The notes beneath the pieces are model-generated. The model made no database searches, was not told the DNA's origin, and saw only the letters and a program-made list of their open reading frames with translations. Made by a program: the position numbers and the translations under genes. From positions 124,001-188,000 of the forward strand of contig OY723239.1 of assembly GCA_963210315.1 (NCBI GenBank): a DNA stretch of 64,000 nt, read 5' to 3'. Shown here in pieces: positions 39,850 to 51,457 of this stretch. Every line of letters begins with the position of its first letter. The first letter of the stretch is position 1. The stretch is from Rhynchopus euleeides. Lineage: Eukaryota; Euglenozoa; Diplonemea; Diplonemida; Diplonemidae.

Positions 39850-40690
39850 TAGCGATCAGAGCAGACTCGACGCAGGTGCTAGATCACCGCCTTTTACGAC
39901 AGAGCGACCAGAGCAGACTTCGACGCAGGTGCTAGATCACCGAATTTTTTACGACAGAGCGACCAGAGCAGACTCGACGCAGGTGCTAGATCACCGCCTT
40001 TTACCACAGAGCGACCAGAGCAGACTTCGACGCAGGTGCTAGATCACCGAATTTTTTACGACAGAGCGATCAGAGCAGACTCGACGCAGGTGCTAGATCA
40101 CCGCCTTTTACGACAGAGCGACCAGAGCAGACTTCGACGCAGGTGCTAGATCACCGAATTTTTTACGACAGAGCGATCAGAGCAGACACGACGCGGGTGC
40201 TAGATCACCGCCTTTTACGACAGAGCGACCAGAGCAGACTCGACGCAGGTGCTAGATCACCGCCTTTTACCACAGAGCGACCAGAGCAGACTTCGACGCA
40301 GGTGCTAGATCACCGAATTTTTTACGACAGAGCGATCAGAGCAGACTCGACGCGGGTGCTAGATCACCGCCTTTTACGACAGAGCGACCAGAGCAGACTC
40401 GACGCAGGTGCTAGATCACCGCCTTTTACCACAGAGCGACCAGAGCAGACTTCGACGCAGGTGCTAGATCACCGAATCTTTTACGACAGAGCGATCAGAG
40501 CAGACTCGACGCAGGTGCTAGATCACCGCCTTTTACGACAGAGCGACCAGAGCAGACTCGACGCAGGTGCTAGATCACCGCCTTTTACCACAGAGCGACC
40601 AGAGCAGACTTCGACGCAGGTGCTAGATCACCGAATTTTGTACGACAGAGCGATCAGAGCAGACTCGACGCAGGTCCTGGGTAAGACGTT
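39850..40690. repeat. Minisatellite, 52-55-bp unit, about 15 copies
   Basis: Unit: ACAGAGCGACCAGAGCAGAC, then (T)TCGACGCAGGTGCTAGATCA, then CCGCCTTTTACG or CCGAATTTTTTACG. Variants alternate, so unit length varies by one to three bases. It borders the truncated coiled-coil gene on its left. The plus-strand frame 40143-41135 is a by-product of the array. Confidence 0.95.
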
Positions 40691-40745
40691 AAACTGCCTG
40701 GGGGGGCCGTCCCCGGACCATGACGGGTGCCTGCACCAGGAGTCT
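40672..40745 (+). repeat. 75-bp dispersed repeat Z, copy 1
   Basis: Matches 57398-57473: AAGACGTTAAACT, then GACCATGACGGGTGC and CACCAGGAGTCT. It follows directly on the minisatellite. No function can be assigned. Confidence 0.75.
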
Positions 40746-41199
40746 AGCACGGCCGTGGTCCAGGGCATGACCGAAAACTGCTTGGGTACCGAGGCTCCCC
40801 AGACCAGGAAGGGTGGAGACACCTGGAGCCTAAATAGTCACACCACGTCAGGCCAGACCTTCGCATTGCACTCCGCGAAGACTGCCACACAGCCGCGGGG
40901 CAGGTGTGCAGCCTGTGGAAAACCTCGTACAGAAAAGGGTCGGCGACCGCCCGCCCCCAGTCTGAGAGGCATCAGCCGAATCTCGGTGGAGGCGGGCACA
41001 AAACAAAAGGGAGAGTCGTCACTGTGCATATCAGCACGGTCCCGCCCTCTGTGCCAGACCAACACACCACCAAAGGAAAAGAGGAAGAGGCGACGAAAGG
41101 CAATGCCTCCGTGCGGCCAGGAGAACACGAAATAGCGACCCCCTCAACGGGGAATGCTACGAGCACGGCCAAAAATCGTTCAAATCGTTCAAAATCGTG
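40746..41199. other. Unassigned region
   Basis: No gene recognised. The right end meets the segment shared with 8022-8466. Confidence 0.4.
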
Positions 41200-41419
41200 A
41201 ATACTATCGGTTTGGCTGGCCCGAAGAAAAATCCCCAGGTCTGGGTGATTCTTGCATACTTTTGCGAGGACACGAAAAAGGGTGTTTTCAGCCAGACCCA
41301 AATACGGGAATACGGAACGAATAACGAGGAGCAGAAGAAGAGGTGTGGACGGCAGAACGAGGTTGAGAGAGAGAGAGAGTGAGGGTTTGAGGTGTGCGTG
41401 TTTGTCACTCACACAAACC

Positions 41420-42211
41420 TCACACCTCCACGGACTTGGTGTCGGGGGCGTGCTGTGCAGCAGCCGCCTTCCTCCTGCGCACGACGCACATCACCACAAG
41501 CACCACCAGCACGAGGAAGGCGATGGCGGCAACAACGACCCCCACGGTGGCGCCGGGGGTGAGGTCCACACCCGAGTCGTCGCTGCTGTGGATCCCCAGC
41601 ACGCACTGCCCGTCCGCAAGGGACAGGGGCTCCATGCACGACACGGCGACGCACCGCCCGCCCACAAACGACACCTCGATCGCCCCGTACACCTGGCACG
41701 TGCTGCGGTCCGAGCTGCCCAGCCCCACCACCTTTGGCTCCGCGATCCACAGCCGCTCGGCGTCCGCCGCATCCGTCAGGTGCCCCGCAGCCGTGCTGTG
41801 CAGCACCTCCGACGACGTGTTCCACAGCTGCACCCCGTGCACGTGCACCACGACGTGCACAGAGTCCCCGCACACCACGTGCAGGGCCGACACCTTCCCC
41901 CCGAACATCGCCGTCATCGCCGTCCCCACCTGCTTCAGCGCCGGCGTGTCCATCGCCTCGCACGACTGCGCCCACGACAGCCGCACCGTGTCGGCGTGAA
42001 CGCTCCCGGCAGCGACGCACCTGTCGCCCAGCAGCCCCGTCACGTCGACGGGGTTGACGTGCCCTGTGCTGCAGCTGCACACGCCCTGACGGCACACCGC
42101 CTCCGTGTCCCCGTGCCGCCGGCACTCGCTGATGCTGCACGCCAGCCCCGCCTCCGACGTCCCGAGAAGTGCTGCGCCGCACAGCACCGCGAGAAGCAGC
42201 TGCGTGTGCAT
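41420..42211 (-). CDS. Type I membrane protein with Cys-rich ectodomain, 263 residues
   Basis: The ATG at 42211 (MHTQLLLAVLCGAALL) starts a clear signal peptide, cleaved probably after TSEA. A cysteine-rich EGF-like patch (CSISECRRHG, CRQGVCSCSTG) and a Val/His-rich ectodomain of about 180 residues follow. One transmembrane helix (about residues 220-244, VVVAAIAFLVLVVLVVM) ends in RRR, with a 19-residue cytoplasmic tail. The longer upstream frame (to 42367) is not preferred because it would bury the signal. The gene reads without interruption. A near-identical 3' part lies at 8244-8459, so it belongs to a duplicated family. Surface receptor or adhesin-like role is inferred only from topology. 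Confidence 0.8.
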   Translation of the reverse strand: MHTQLLLAVLCGAALLGTSEAGLACSISECRRHGDTEAVCRQGVCSCSTGHVNPVDVTGLLGDRCVAAGSVHADTVRLSWAQSCEAMDTPALKQVGTAMTAMFGGKVSALHVVCGDSVHVVVHVHGVQLWNTSSEVLHSTAAGHLTDAADAERLWIAEPKVVGLGSSDRSTCQVYGAIEVSFVGGRCVAVSCMEPLSLADGQCVLGIHSSDDSGVDLTPGATVGVVVAAIAFLVLVVLVVMCVVRRRKAAAAQHAPDTKSVEV

Positions 42212-44112
42212 GGTGTGGCCGTGCGTGGGGTGGATGCGGAGGTGTGGGTAGGTGTGCGGACGTTCAACGTGTCGCTGGGGTGCGGGATATATATAGGTGT
42301 AAGGTACCTGTGTGGCGATTGGTTGACAACATGAAAGTCTCGCACGGGTGTTCTGCCAGAATAGCACAAGCCCTTTGCTTGGCTGTCGTGGGCATCTTCA
42401 CCACCCTGTAGGCATAGCTTCCGATAAGAATCCGACCCCCGGACCCCTCCGAACCCCCCTTAGCAAAACTACCCCTCCCAAAAAATCTCGGGGGTTTCCC
42501 GAGGAAACGCGGTTCCCCCCCTCTCCTGCGTTGTGACTATCTCGTGCTCACATGTGCTCCACACCCACATCAAAGCAGCAGGCTAGGGTGGTGGAAGCGT
42601 CAACGCATCATTACTGTAAGGAAGAAGGAAGCACGATTCCTACGCTTTTCCGGGGGGGGGGGGGGGGGGTCGGGGATAATGACCCCCCGAGGTTTTGGCG
42701 AAAATCGTACTCCTTTCGCTTTATTATAGACACCCAAAACAGTTCCGGACTACTTTTTGTTGAGCGCACACTTGCTGTCTCAAGGCTGTGTTGAGGCCCT
42801 GTGAAGTGGCATGAGGTGCTAATCCAAAGCTTCAGTCGTACGATTTCCTTCGTTACTTCGCGACTTCGCTACGCTTCGTCGCTCGTAACTAGTAAAAATT
42901 TTTAGTCCCCCCGGCGGCCGGGTAAGGGTGGGTATACCCCCCCTATACGCGTGAGAAAATAACTTTTACGCACACGACTTTCGCGCGGAAAGTGTCATTC
43001 AGCTCTGCCAAACGTTCTACACACCACCCCCTTCATCAGGCGAGTGGGTTTGTAAGTGTGTGGAAGCGTCAACGCATCAAACGAAGTATCAACAGTTGAG
43101 AAAGAGCGGCAGAGTTGAAGTGACACCTTTTTCGGGAACACCAAAAAGTACCTCAGAAAGCCATGTATAGGGTGCCAATGTGCCCAGATCGTCCCAAAAG
43201 TGTTTTGTGGTGGAGATTTCACCACCAGATCAACCTCAGTGCGGATATTTTGGCATTCTAAAAAATTTGCCCATCGGTGGTTCCTACGGTGCCCCCCGGA
43301 TAGGCACTGCACTCACACCCCTCACTGACACCCAACCCCCGAAATCGCGAATCCTGGAAAAACCCCTGCGCCGAACTAACAGAATCAAAAACCTACACCC
43401 AGATGCAAGCTGCATCTCCAGCAAGATGGACCTGTGTGTGTGTGCGTCGCCCCTCAGTGCATGCTATATGAGAGTGACTCAATCGTGTGTGTGGCCAAGG
43501 GCAGCCTCGAGGCAACTGTCTCAGTGTACGGGACGGCAGACACCGCTGCCTCCAGAAGCTTAAAGGCTAGATCTCGCCGAGTCACGTGCCGCGGTCGGCA
43601 CTGCACCGCCTGGGCACCCCTCCAGAAAGCAGCAACGGCGTACGGCTGTGCATGAAGGGCTCGAGGCAGGAAGGTTAGGGATGCAGGGCCAGCAGCCCAT
43701 CTGGGCCTGGCTCCTGGCACACTGATGCCGCACGGGGCTCAGGCTGCGGACAAAGACAGCCAAGCCGACCAGAGGCAGTGTGGAGAGGGTGGATGACCAC
43801 GGCACAACCCCACCTGCACTGCACTGCAGCAGGTAGGTTGTGCTGATGATGAGGGCAGTTCGGGAACGTTAGGGTTAAACCGTGAATAGAATCGCAAGAG
43901 ACAAGGAAGGCTGGGAAATCAGGGAGTTCGGGTGCTCTCAACAACACATACACCACCACCACTTAACAAGGCATGTTCGGCACATGCAGCTGGCAGAGCT
44001 CGGTAACTCAACACAGTGAACGGTTTTGAAGGAGTGAAACGCAGCGAGCAATTATTCTGTTCTGACGCCCCCACAGGGCTTTCCAGCCGCACAGCCCCAC
44101 AGGGGGAACGCC
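42212..44112. other. Unassigned intergenic region
   Basis: 1.9 kb with no recognised gene. It contains a G tract (42652-42669), a TTCGCGACTTCGCTACGCTTCG-like palindromic patch near 42855, and scattered AT-richer stretches. Upstream flank of the membrane-protein gene and downstream flank of the F-box gene. Confidence 0.4.
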
Positions 44113-45636
44113 TCACGCAGTGCAGCTTTTCGTCGGGTACCCCCTGCCTGAGAAGTCCACCACCTGAAGGCTCTGGCAGCGCACCAGCAGCAGCGACGTG
44201 CCGCACCACTCCATCTGGTGCACGCCACCCCGGCCCGCGCCCCCGAGCACGTCAAGGCAGGGCACCGCAGCACCGCCCCCCCTGCGTGCCGCCCTGCCCA
44301 GGTCCCACAGCTTGAGGTAGCCGTCACGCGACGACGAGAGCAGCATGTGCTCCTGTGTGCCGGAGGGAGATTCTGCGTAGCGCGCGTGCAGCGCCATGAT
44401 GGGCTTCGTGTGTGCACCCTCGATGACGCACAGCGGGGCGGTGTTGGGCGACAGCTTCCGCAGGTCCACGCAGGCGATGGAGGGCGCCGTCTCGCCGCCT
44501 GCGAAGTAGGCGTGGTTTCCTGTGGCGTGCACGCTGCTGAGGAAACCCGGCAGCACCGCCTCCTGATGCACCGGCGCCGCTGCCCTGCGGTCCCACACCA
44601 CCAGCTTGTTGTCGATGCCTGCGGCGAAGGCGGAGCCGCAGTGATCCCCCTCCAGTCGCAGCAGGCCGCACAGGCGCGACCCTGTGGCCTGCACCTTCTG
44701 CGACGTGCCGCTCTCCAGGTCGTGCGTGCGGATCTCGAGGCTGCGCGCACACGCCCCCGTTGCGATCCACGTGCACTTCGGGGACAGCGGGTCCACCAGC
44801 AGGTGCGACACAGGATCGCGGTGTGACCGCAGCGTTGTCACGTGCCGCTGTTCCGACCTGCACCACAGCTTGACGGTGGTGTCAAAGCTGCCGGTGTACA
44901 CCCGCGCGTAGTCTGCCCTCACACAGGCCACCGCCGCGCTATGCCCTTGGCCAGCACGTGGCTTGATGACGATGTGGCCCTCTGCCCCAGCCTCCTGTCC
45001 CTCCTCCTCAGCCCTGCACGCACCCAGCGTGTCGGAGATGCACACCGAGTTGTGCGTGCACAGCAGCAGCGACCCCGTCGCACGGTGGTGCCACGCCGCC
45101 TGCGGCACGCCCGTCGCCTCGCCGGCCCCCGCGGCGCTGCGGCGGCTGCGCGGCACCGTTCGGAAGGGGGGCGCTGCACCCTTGACCTGCAGCACGCGGT
45201 TCTCCTTCTTCCAGTAGTACGCCCTCCCGTCGCCTCCGAGATAGGCTCTAGCGAAGGGCGCCGCCTTGTCCTTCGTGCGGATGTCTGTGGTGAGGCGCGC
45301 AAGCGTGCGGCGGCCCTGCGCAGGGTGGGCCAGCAGTGACCGGAGCACTGCAGTGGCACGGAGCGCGGCACAGGCGGTGTGGTGTGCGGTGCAGCCGGAG
45401 GCCTCAGCAAGCGCGATGAGCTCAGGGGTGGCGACGTTGCAGTGGCGCAGCACCCATGCCCAGTAGTCAGGCGCGGAGGTGGCGCGGGCGAGGCCCCTGC
45501 AGACACGCCCAAGCGACAACACATCCCGCACACACAAGTACGGGAGCACGTGCGACGCCCACACATCGCACGGCACGGGCAAGCGCTGCTCCCACACACG
45601 CTTCGCAGGTGGAGGGCGCGAGCCGGAGGTCACCAT
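44113..45636 (-). CDS. F-box / WD40-repeat protein, 507 residues
   Basis: ATG at 45636, uninterrupted frame. Residues about 20-65 fit an F-box (CDVWASHVLPYLCVRDVLSL followed by RVCRGLARATSAPDYWAWV). The rest is a WD40 propeller with recognisable blades ending in TTVKLWCRS, LVVWDRR and YLKLWDLG, and GH or SH starts (AGQGHSAAVACV, LRSHRDPVSHL). This layout is that of FBXW substrate receptors in SCF ubiquitin ligases: the F-box binds Skp1 and the propeller binds a phosphodegron-containing substrate. The substrate cannot be inferred. It lies between the membrane-protein and cyclase genes on the same strand. Confidence 0.85.
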   Translation of the reverse strand: MVTSGSRPPPAKRVWEQRLPVPCDVWASHVLPYLCVRDVLSLGRVCRGLARATSAPDYWAWVLRHCNVATPELIALAEASGCTAHHTACAALRATAVLRSLLAHPAQGRRTLARLTTDIRTKDKAAPFARAYLGGDGRAYYWKKENRVLQVKGAAPPFRTVPRSRRSAAGAGEATGVPQAAWHHRATGSLLLCTHNSVCISDTLGACRAEEEGQEAGAEGHIVIKPRAGQGHSAAVACVRADYARVYTGSFDTTVKLWCRSEQRHVTTLRSHRDPVSHLLVDPLSPKCTWIATGACARSLEIRTHDLESGTSQKVQATGSRLCGLLRLEGDHCGSAFAAGIDNKLVVWDRRAAAPVHQEAVLPGFLSSVHATGNHAYFAGGETAPSIACVDLRKLSPNTAPLCVIEGAHTKPIMALHARYAESPSGTQEHMLLSSSRDGYLKLWDLGRAARRGGGAAVPCLDVLGGAGRGGVHQMEWCGTSLLLVRCQSLQVVDFSGRGYPTKSCTA

Positions 45637-46152
45637 TGTATCGGGGTGGGTGTGTCGATGCTGAGGGGTGCGTGGCAGTTGGGAGAAATGGGAGAGCGAA
45701 AACTAGTGCAACGGGTGGAGCACAAGAGAGAAGGGTCGCAACGGACTGTTGGCGTTCTTCGAACGTTGAACACCACCTCCACAACAAACAGGTGCAAAAC
45801 GGAAAGGGGTGTGGCGTGTTCGACTGATGAACGGTGGGGCTGGTGCGCGGATCACGTTTGGATGTGACATTGTGTCTGCTCGGGACTCCGACTGGAGTTG
45901 CGCAGGACAGCGACCTGCTTGGATATGCTTGAGACCCGCAAACCCGCAAAGGACCAATGAGCTTCTTTATCGAAGCCCATTCAGAGAAGACCATCACACC
46001 CTCCTGGAAGACGTCAATTGGCTCATCCGCACAAGCCAGCAAGGAAACCACTGGAAAGCGGCTGGTGGCTCATGTCGGAAGAAGGAGGGGGGTTGTGTGG
46101 GTGAAGGGAAGCAGTGCCCCGCCCTGTGGTGGGTCGGGGTGGCGTGCACTGC
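45637..46152. other. Intergenic region, partly duplicated
   Basis: Promoter-side flank of the F-box gene. From about 46090 the sequence matches the 3' flank of the cyclase-like gene at 14460-14520. Otherwise nothing recognised. Confidence 0.45.
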
Positions 46153-47814
46153 CTACACATGGACAGCAAGGGGTGTGGTGTGCCCCAGCAGGCTGATGGT
46201 GCTGTGTGCCTGCCTGTGGTGCTCGCCTGCCATCTCACCCGCCTTCTGCATGTCGGTCCCAGACAGATACGCACGCATCGCAGCGTTGTACGGCTCCCAC
46301 TCTGCAGCAGCCTTCCCGATGTGGTACATCCACTCCCCAGCCTTGCCGTGCTGTGCGTTGCCCTCCTCCTCCACCAGCAGCGAGCACACACAGAAGCATG
46401 TGTCGTCGTTGTTGTTGATGTTGTTGTTGTCGACTTGCACAGACATGGGGACGTGCTCACCACCACCACGTGCATTCTGCTTCACCAGACGCACCCGCCT
46501 CGGCACAAGCAGCAGCACGTTCTGGTGTTCTGTATCCTTGCGCAGTGCGGTGTTGCACACCACGTCCAGCCCGAAGGCACGCGCAGCACGCTCCATCCCA
46601 CACGCCAGGACAGGCAGCACCCCAAGCAGGCTGAACCGCCGCATCTCCGCACACCCCGTGTCCCCGCACAGGACGTGACCAGACGCCGCTCCGATGCTGA
46701 CACGCAGAGCACTGTCTGTGCTGTTGTCCTGCTGGGTGTTGAAGCTGCGCACCGCCCGCACGATCTGCTGTGCTGCACCTGCAGCTGCAGTAGCGTGCAC
46801 GAAGCACGGACGTGACGTGTTGAAGGAGGCAAGGATGCGGTCGCCGACGAACACGCCCACCAGACCAGGCGTGACTCCACTGCCGACGTCGTGTTGGTCA
46901 GCAGCATCTCGAAGAACGACGTGAAGGTGCGGGGGTCCTGCTCCAGACAAGCAAGTGTGTTGCATGTGTTCACCACAAGCAGTGTTGACCATACGCTCTT
47001 CAAGACACCAAGAGCCTTTGCCACTCCAACTGGGGGCACGTCAATAATGCTGGCCGCTGAACTGGAAGTACGGAAGGAAATATCTCCTCGTAGCCCGCCA
47101 GAAGTTGTGCAATCGCCTCCACAGTCTCGATGGTCCGTCCCATCGCCGCCTTCTCCCTCTCGGCCGACTCTGCGAACCCGCGTGTGGCGGTAAAGTCGAT
47201 AAAAAGCACCAGCAGCGACAGCGCACACAATCCTAACTCCCACTGGGCCCCGCGTCCGCAAGGCGGGTTGCTGCACTTGCACCAGCTGTCAGCCATATGC
47301 CTGGGGTACGGAATTGAGGTACTCCCCGGTACATCTAGCAGGCCAAAGCGGTAGGCACGCTCTGCAGACATCACCACAAGCCACAGGGCGATGGTGCCCG
47401 CGAGGCACGTGGCAAACCTGCCGAGTCGCATCACCAGCGACAGGTCGAGCACCAGCACAAACAGCGCCCAACCAGATGGGACGCTGACGGCAGTGTTGTG
47501 CATCTCGAGGAACATGATGCTGGCTGTCCAGGCCACTACACTCACCATCCGCCTCGTGATGTAGACGCGGCAGAGGCACTGCACGAAGATGAGAGGCATG
47601 CTTGTTAAGATGAGGCCGTCAGCAGCACAGGGGAAGACACCTGTTCCGCAGGGATGGTCGCCACGCCGTGCAGCGTGACCAGCGACGCGGACAGTGCTAT
47701 CACGAACAGAAGACGGTGCTCGCTGCGCGCTCTGCCCTCCAGCGCCTCACCCAGTGCGATGCGGTCGCACCACTCAAGCCAGCGCATGACTATGCCTCCA
47801 CAACACGGCGACAT
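46153..47814 (-). pseudogene. Cyclase-like membrane protein paralogue, disrupted
   Basis: Paralogue of 14520-16353. The C-terminal 280 codons are nearly identical to it, including VFVGDRILASF and MRRFSLLGVLPVLACGM. The membrane half (from ATG 47814, MSPCCGGIVMRWLEW) is recognisably related but diverged, with helices around FVLVLDLSLVM and GLCALSLLVLFIDF. Compared with the other copy it lacks about 330 bases after the helix ETVEAIAQLLAGY, has a two-base loss near 46870 before the catalytic strand, and has another shift near 47610. It also carries the Asn in place of the first metal Asp. A (GTT)n microsatellite at 46408-46432 codes for an Asn run. Probably inactive. Confidence 0.8.
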
Positions 47815-48511
47815 CTTCGGGCCCAGACCAGGCGTGCTCAATTCAGGGCTCGTTGAAGCCCTGAAGTCTGTTCTGTTGGCAATGCACCAGGCGAACCCGA
47901 GTGGCGGTGTGTTGCGGTAGCAAGGGTCTCTCTGGCCGGGGTGGGTTGCAGCACAACATTGCTCCCACTGCAACCTTGTTAGATATGAACGCTTTCCGTG
48001 AGCACGGTGCGTTTGTCACACCCTTCCACCCCCCACCCCAGTGTTGTTAAAAACCCGGTTCCCAGAATAAAAAACCCAAAAACCCAAAAAACCGGGTTTA
48101 AACTCTAAAACCGGGTTTTTACTCGGTTTAAACCGAGTAAAAACCCAGTAGGAAGCTGCAGGGGGTGAACACGTTACGTGCACTGAGCTGGTTTGCGGGA
48201 GGGGAGGGGGGCCAGGGAGGGACGCGGCTGCCCGACTTGTTCAACTTTCACAGGTCTTCGTTCATGACCGCGTCATACTTCTCATCGAGGAGTTTACCCC
48301 CGAGTTGGTGCCTGCTCGGCAGCTGCTTGACATCTATGCTGGGGCGTGTCACCCCGACGGCCTTGAGGTAATATTCATCCTCGATGATGGAGAGGGGGAG
48401 CCCTGCAGCACGATTGCTGCTCGGGTACCCTCCTCCATTTTCCCGACACACACGTCAGACGGTCAGAAGGTGACAACCCGAAGGAGCCGACACTTAATCT
48501 GAACGTATATA
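47815..48511. other. Intergenic region with AAACCCGGTTTAAAC palindromes
   Basis: 48037-48150 is rich in words such as AAAAACCCGG, CCGGGTTTAAA and GGTTTAAACCGAGTAAAAAC that form nested hairpins. A similar patch lies at 51660-51740. No gene recognised. Confidence 0.6.
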
Positions 48512-48513
48512 TA

Positions 48514-49039
48514 CCGTAAACAGAATAAATCTGAACCGTAAAAAAGGTCCAATCCACATCCAGACCCCCCCCGAGGTCCAGAATTTGTCCGGTCCAGACC
48601 AGTTTGGGGGACTTGGCGATACATGGCGATTTCTCACACGGTGGACCCCCACCCCCTGGAGCGGGGGTCTGGGGCGGGGTCAGAGCGACCTCCGCTATTG
48701 GGGGTCTGGACCCCCGATATCGGGATTCTGCACTGCCTATTATTGGTGCCCATACGACCCCCGATAGTGGGGTTCAGACCCCCACTCGTGGGGGTCCAGA
48801 TCAGTCAAGGGGCCGAAGGGGAAGGGGGTCCAGATCAGTCAAGGGGCTGGGGAAGTCCCGTTCACGCTTGTGAACGCTTCCCGCGGGAGCAGAAACCCGG
48901 TGACCTTGGGGGGGAACAGCAAACCACTCTGGACCGGGAAAAAGGTCCAATCGGTTTGGACCCCCGGGGTCCAGAATTTTTACGGTCCAGCATTATTACG
49001 TCCAGGACTTCTTACGGTCCAGATTTATTCTGTTTACGG
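48514..49039. mobile_element. 526-bp inverted-repeat element with TA borders (MITE)
   Basis: Ends CCGTAAACAGAATAAATCTG (left) and its inverted copy (right, ending CTGTTTACGG) are identical over 20 bases, followed by further pairing (ACCGTAA, GGTCCAGAATT). TA lies outside both ends (48512-48513, 49040-49041). The interior is rich in GGTCCAGA words, with a short duplication GGTCCAGATCAGTCAAGGGG (48797 and 48828). No coding capacity. Confidence 0.7.
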
Positions 49040-49076
49040 TACACAGACTTCGCGCCTCAGACAGATACGTATCCTG

Positions 49077-49174
49077 GGGGCCCCTCGCTACCAGATGTGA
49101 CTGAGTGAGAAAAAGTGAGCAGCAGCCCCACTTCCCCTCTGACTGACGAGCTGTGGCAGGCAGCGAGACCCCTG
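49077..49174. mobile_element. MITE-like element, copy 2
   Basis: Related to 9402-9508 (CCCCTCGCTACCAG, GAGTGAGAAAAAGTGAG, CCCCACTTCCCCTC). The inverted ends are less exact here (GGCAGGCAGCGAGACCCC on the right). It abuts the stop codon of the ankyrin gene. Confidence 0.55.
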
Positions 49175-49181
49175 CTTCTGG

Positions 49182-51101
49182 TTATGTACTGTCACTATCA
49201 TCGTCACCATCACCTCCATCAAGGGCTTCATGCACGAGCGCCTGCACCGCCTTCGCACCCTGGTGCCTCAGGCCCGCTGCCACGGACACGCATGTCCTCC
49301 CGTCTGCAGCAGGCTTCGTCACGTCTGCCCCGCGTTCCAACAGGACACGGCACACAGGCGCGCTTGACGCAATCACCGCAGCGAGCAGTGGAGGCACTGC
49401 ACCGTCGTTGGCACCAGCACCGTGGTCCGGCAGCAGGGTCACGACCTTGACGTCCCCCGATGCCGCTGCATGCCCCAAGCACGTCCACCCGTCGTTGGCA
49501 TGTATACCAACGTCCGCACCCTTCTCCAGCAGTGCCCTGCACTTCGTAATTCCACCTGAACGTGCCACCCGCATCAGCGCTGTTCTTCCACAGCTGTCGC
49601 GCACGTTAAGGTTTAGCCCCGGTGTTGCCACCAGCGCCTCGAACAGGAAGACATTCTTGGTCACCAAAGTGTGCAGCAGCGGCACTCCTTCACTGTCGCA
49701 CGTGTTGGGGCACGCACCGGCAGCGAGCAGTGCATCGAATGCATGACCACGACTGTTTGTGACTGCGACGTGCAGAGCTGTCAGGCCGTCGTTGTTGTGG
49801 ACAGAGGGATCAGCACCGGCAGCGAGAAGTGCAGCCACTGTCTTTCACATCGGCGTGCCATTGCGACGTGCAGAGCTGCCAGGCCGTCGATGCCGCAGAC
49901 AGAGGGGTCGGCACCGGCAGTGAGAAGTGCAACCGCTGTCTCATGACGTCGGCCGGTGAGCACTGCGATGAGCAGAGCTGTCAGGCCGTCGTTGTTGCGG
50001 GCAGAGGGGTCAGCCCCATGCGACACGAGCGACGCAACAAGCTGTGCGCCCACCTTGTCTGCCTCCTCAGGCTGGCACCCTCCGCTAGCGTCAGACACGG
50101 CATGCATCAGGCATGTCCATCCTTTGGAGTCCGGGGAGGTCACGTCTGGCGTGCGATTGTTTGCCTTCAAGTACGCGAGTACCTCCTCGTAGACAGACAT
50201 ATTATTGGCGGAGGCTGCCTGCATGAGGCATGTCCCCCCGTTACCGTCCTGTACACTCAGCTCCACGAGCAGGCGTCGCATGTCAGTCGTGTCGTAGGAA
50301 GAAACGCGCGCAGCATACACCAGGGCGTTGGCGAACGAGGACTGCTGCGAGGTGCCGTGTGAGGCAATGGCACGTACTACGGACAGACTGTTGACGTCAA
50401 CAGCTTTGATCAGTGAGATGCGCAGCTCACGATCTTGTGGCCTGAAGGCAGCGAACACCCAATCACGCCCGTTCTCAGCAGCCCTGTAGAAGAAGGCACT
50501 GTTGAAATGTGTGACACCACACTCGACCAGTATCTGCACAAGATCACGCGACTGGAGTGCGGCGATATCGTGGCTGTCATGATAAGACTGACGCCCCCCT
50601 AGGAACTCCTTCCAAGACCTACATGCCAGTAGAATCCTGCACATGGGCAAATCAGGTTCAGCCAGAGCAGCGGAGAGTGCCTCTCTGGCAATGGAGGGGG
50701 AGACGTCGCGCAGGTCCGAGCCACCCCATGCAAGGAGCATGAGGCGCACAGTCTCGGTGTCCCCTCGCTTCACAGCCGTTTGGAGGTGACGTGCGAAGTT
50801 ATATGTGCTCGCGAAGCCATGTGTGTTCCAAAGAATGACACCTTTCTCTTCCGATACGTCGGGCCTCTTCACGATCAACAGGTATGACCTCGATGGTGCT
50901 GCCTGAGGAGAGGGCAGCGACACTGCTGTCGTCGGACAGGAGCAGCCCCTCTGGCATCATCTTCATCCTGAATGTAGGGCTGGTCTCTTGATCCAGTTCG
51001 TACAGCGCCTTGTGCACCGCGGTGTGCAGTTCAGCCAGTTTCGGCTCACCGGCAAACTCACACATCACCTCATGTTTCCCGAGCACCACACGCAGCTCCA
51101 T
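49182..51101 (-). CDS. Ankyrin-repeat protein with N-terminal Ubl-like domain, two frame breaks
   Basis: ATG at 51101 (MELRVVLGKHEVMCEF) begins a beta-grasp-like domain of about 75 residues ending LSSGSTIEVIPV. This is the same pattern as the N-terminus of the WD40 gene at 52251. A frame change near 50880 leads to a region with VSEEKGVILWNTHGFAS and then a run of ankyrin repeats (NDGLTALLIAVLTGRRHETA; DGLTALHVAVTNSRGHAFDA; CGRTALMRVARSGGITKCRA). A two-base insertion near 49845, compared with the preceding repeat, shifts the frame between two repeats. The last part ends in an acidic Asp/Ser tail. About 640 residues in total. Ankyrin stacks bind proteins; partner unknown. Lesions may be sequencing indels. 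Confidence 0.75.
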
Positions 51102-51457
51102 CGCAGGTGTTGTGTCTCCTGTAGGATTCGCGTGGCAAACGGAACAACCAAACATGCAAGTCAAAACCAACCAACACACAGGAACAGGGCAAAGGGGGCC
51201 TTCTGCACTTTGATGCTGCACGTTGGGTGCCAAGTCGAAACCGAGAGGAGTGACCGCTGTGCCCCGGCGGGTGGTGGCGTGTGGAGACGGGGCGATGCGG
51301 GTGGTGATGCAAATTCCGCGAAACTGAAAACCACCATTTTGGAGGTACCAGGGGGTACTACCCCCCGGTACCGGGTACGGTACCTACTCAGATCACTGCC
51401 GCCAGCCATTTTTACTTGTCTTCGGAGTCTGCGCTGGGATGGTAGAGGTGGTACCTA
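51102..51457. other. Intergenic region
   Basis: Upstream flank of the ankyrin gene. A small hairpin of GGTACC words (51341-51385) precedes the next inverted-repeat element. Confidence 0.45.

Noticed and set aside
40143-41135. 330-codon plus-strand frame in the 52-55-bp minisatellite
   Set aside because: Repeat translation; the non-repetitive end has no recognised fold.
41190-42334. Long plus-strand frame opposite the membrane-protein gene (41252-42334)
   Set aside because: His/Arg-rich antisense translation of a GC-rich gene; the minus frame has a signal peptide and a transmembrane helix in correct order.
43868-43880. Telomere-like GTTAGGGTTA word
   Set aside because: Only a single short occurrence, not an array.
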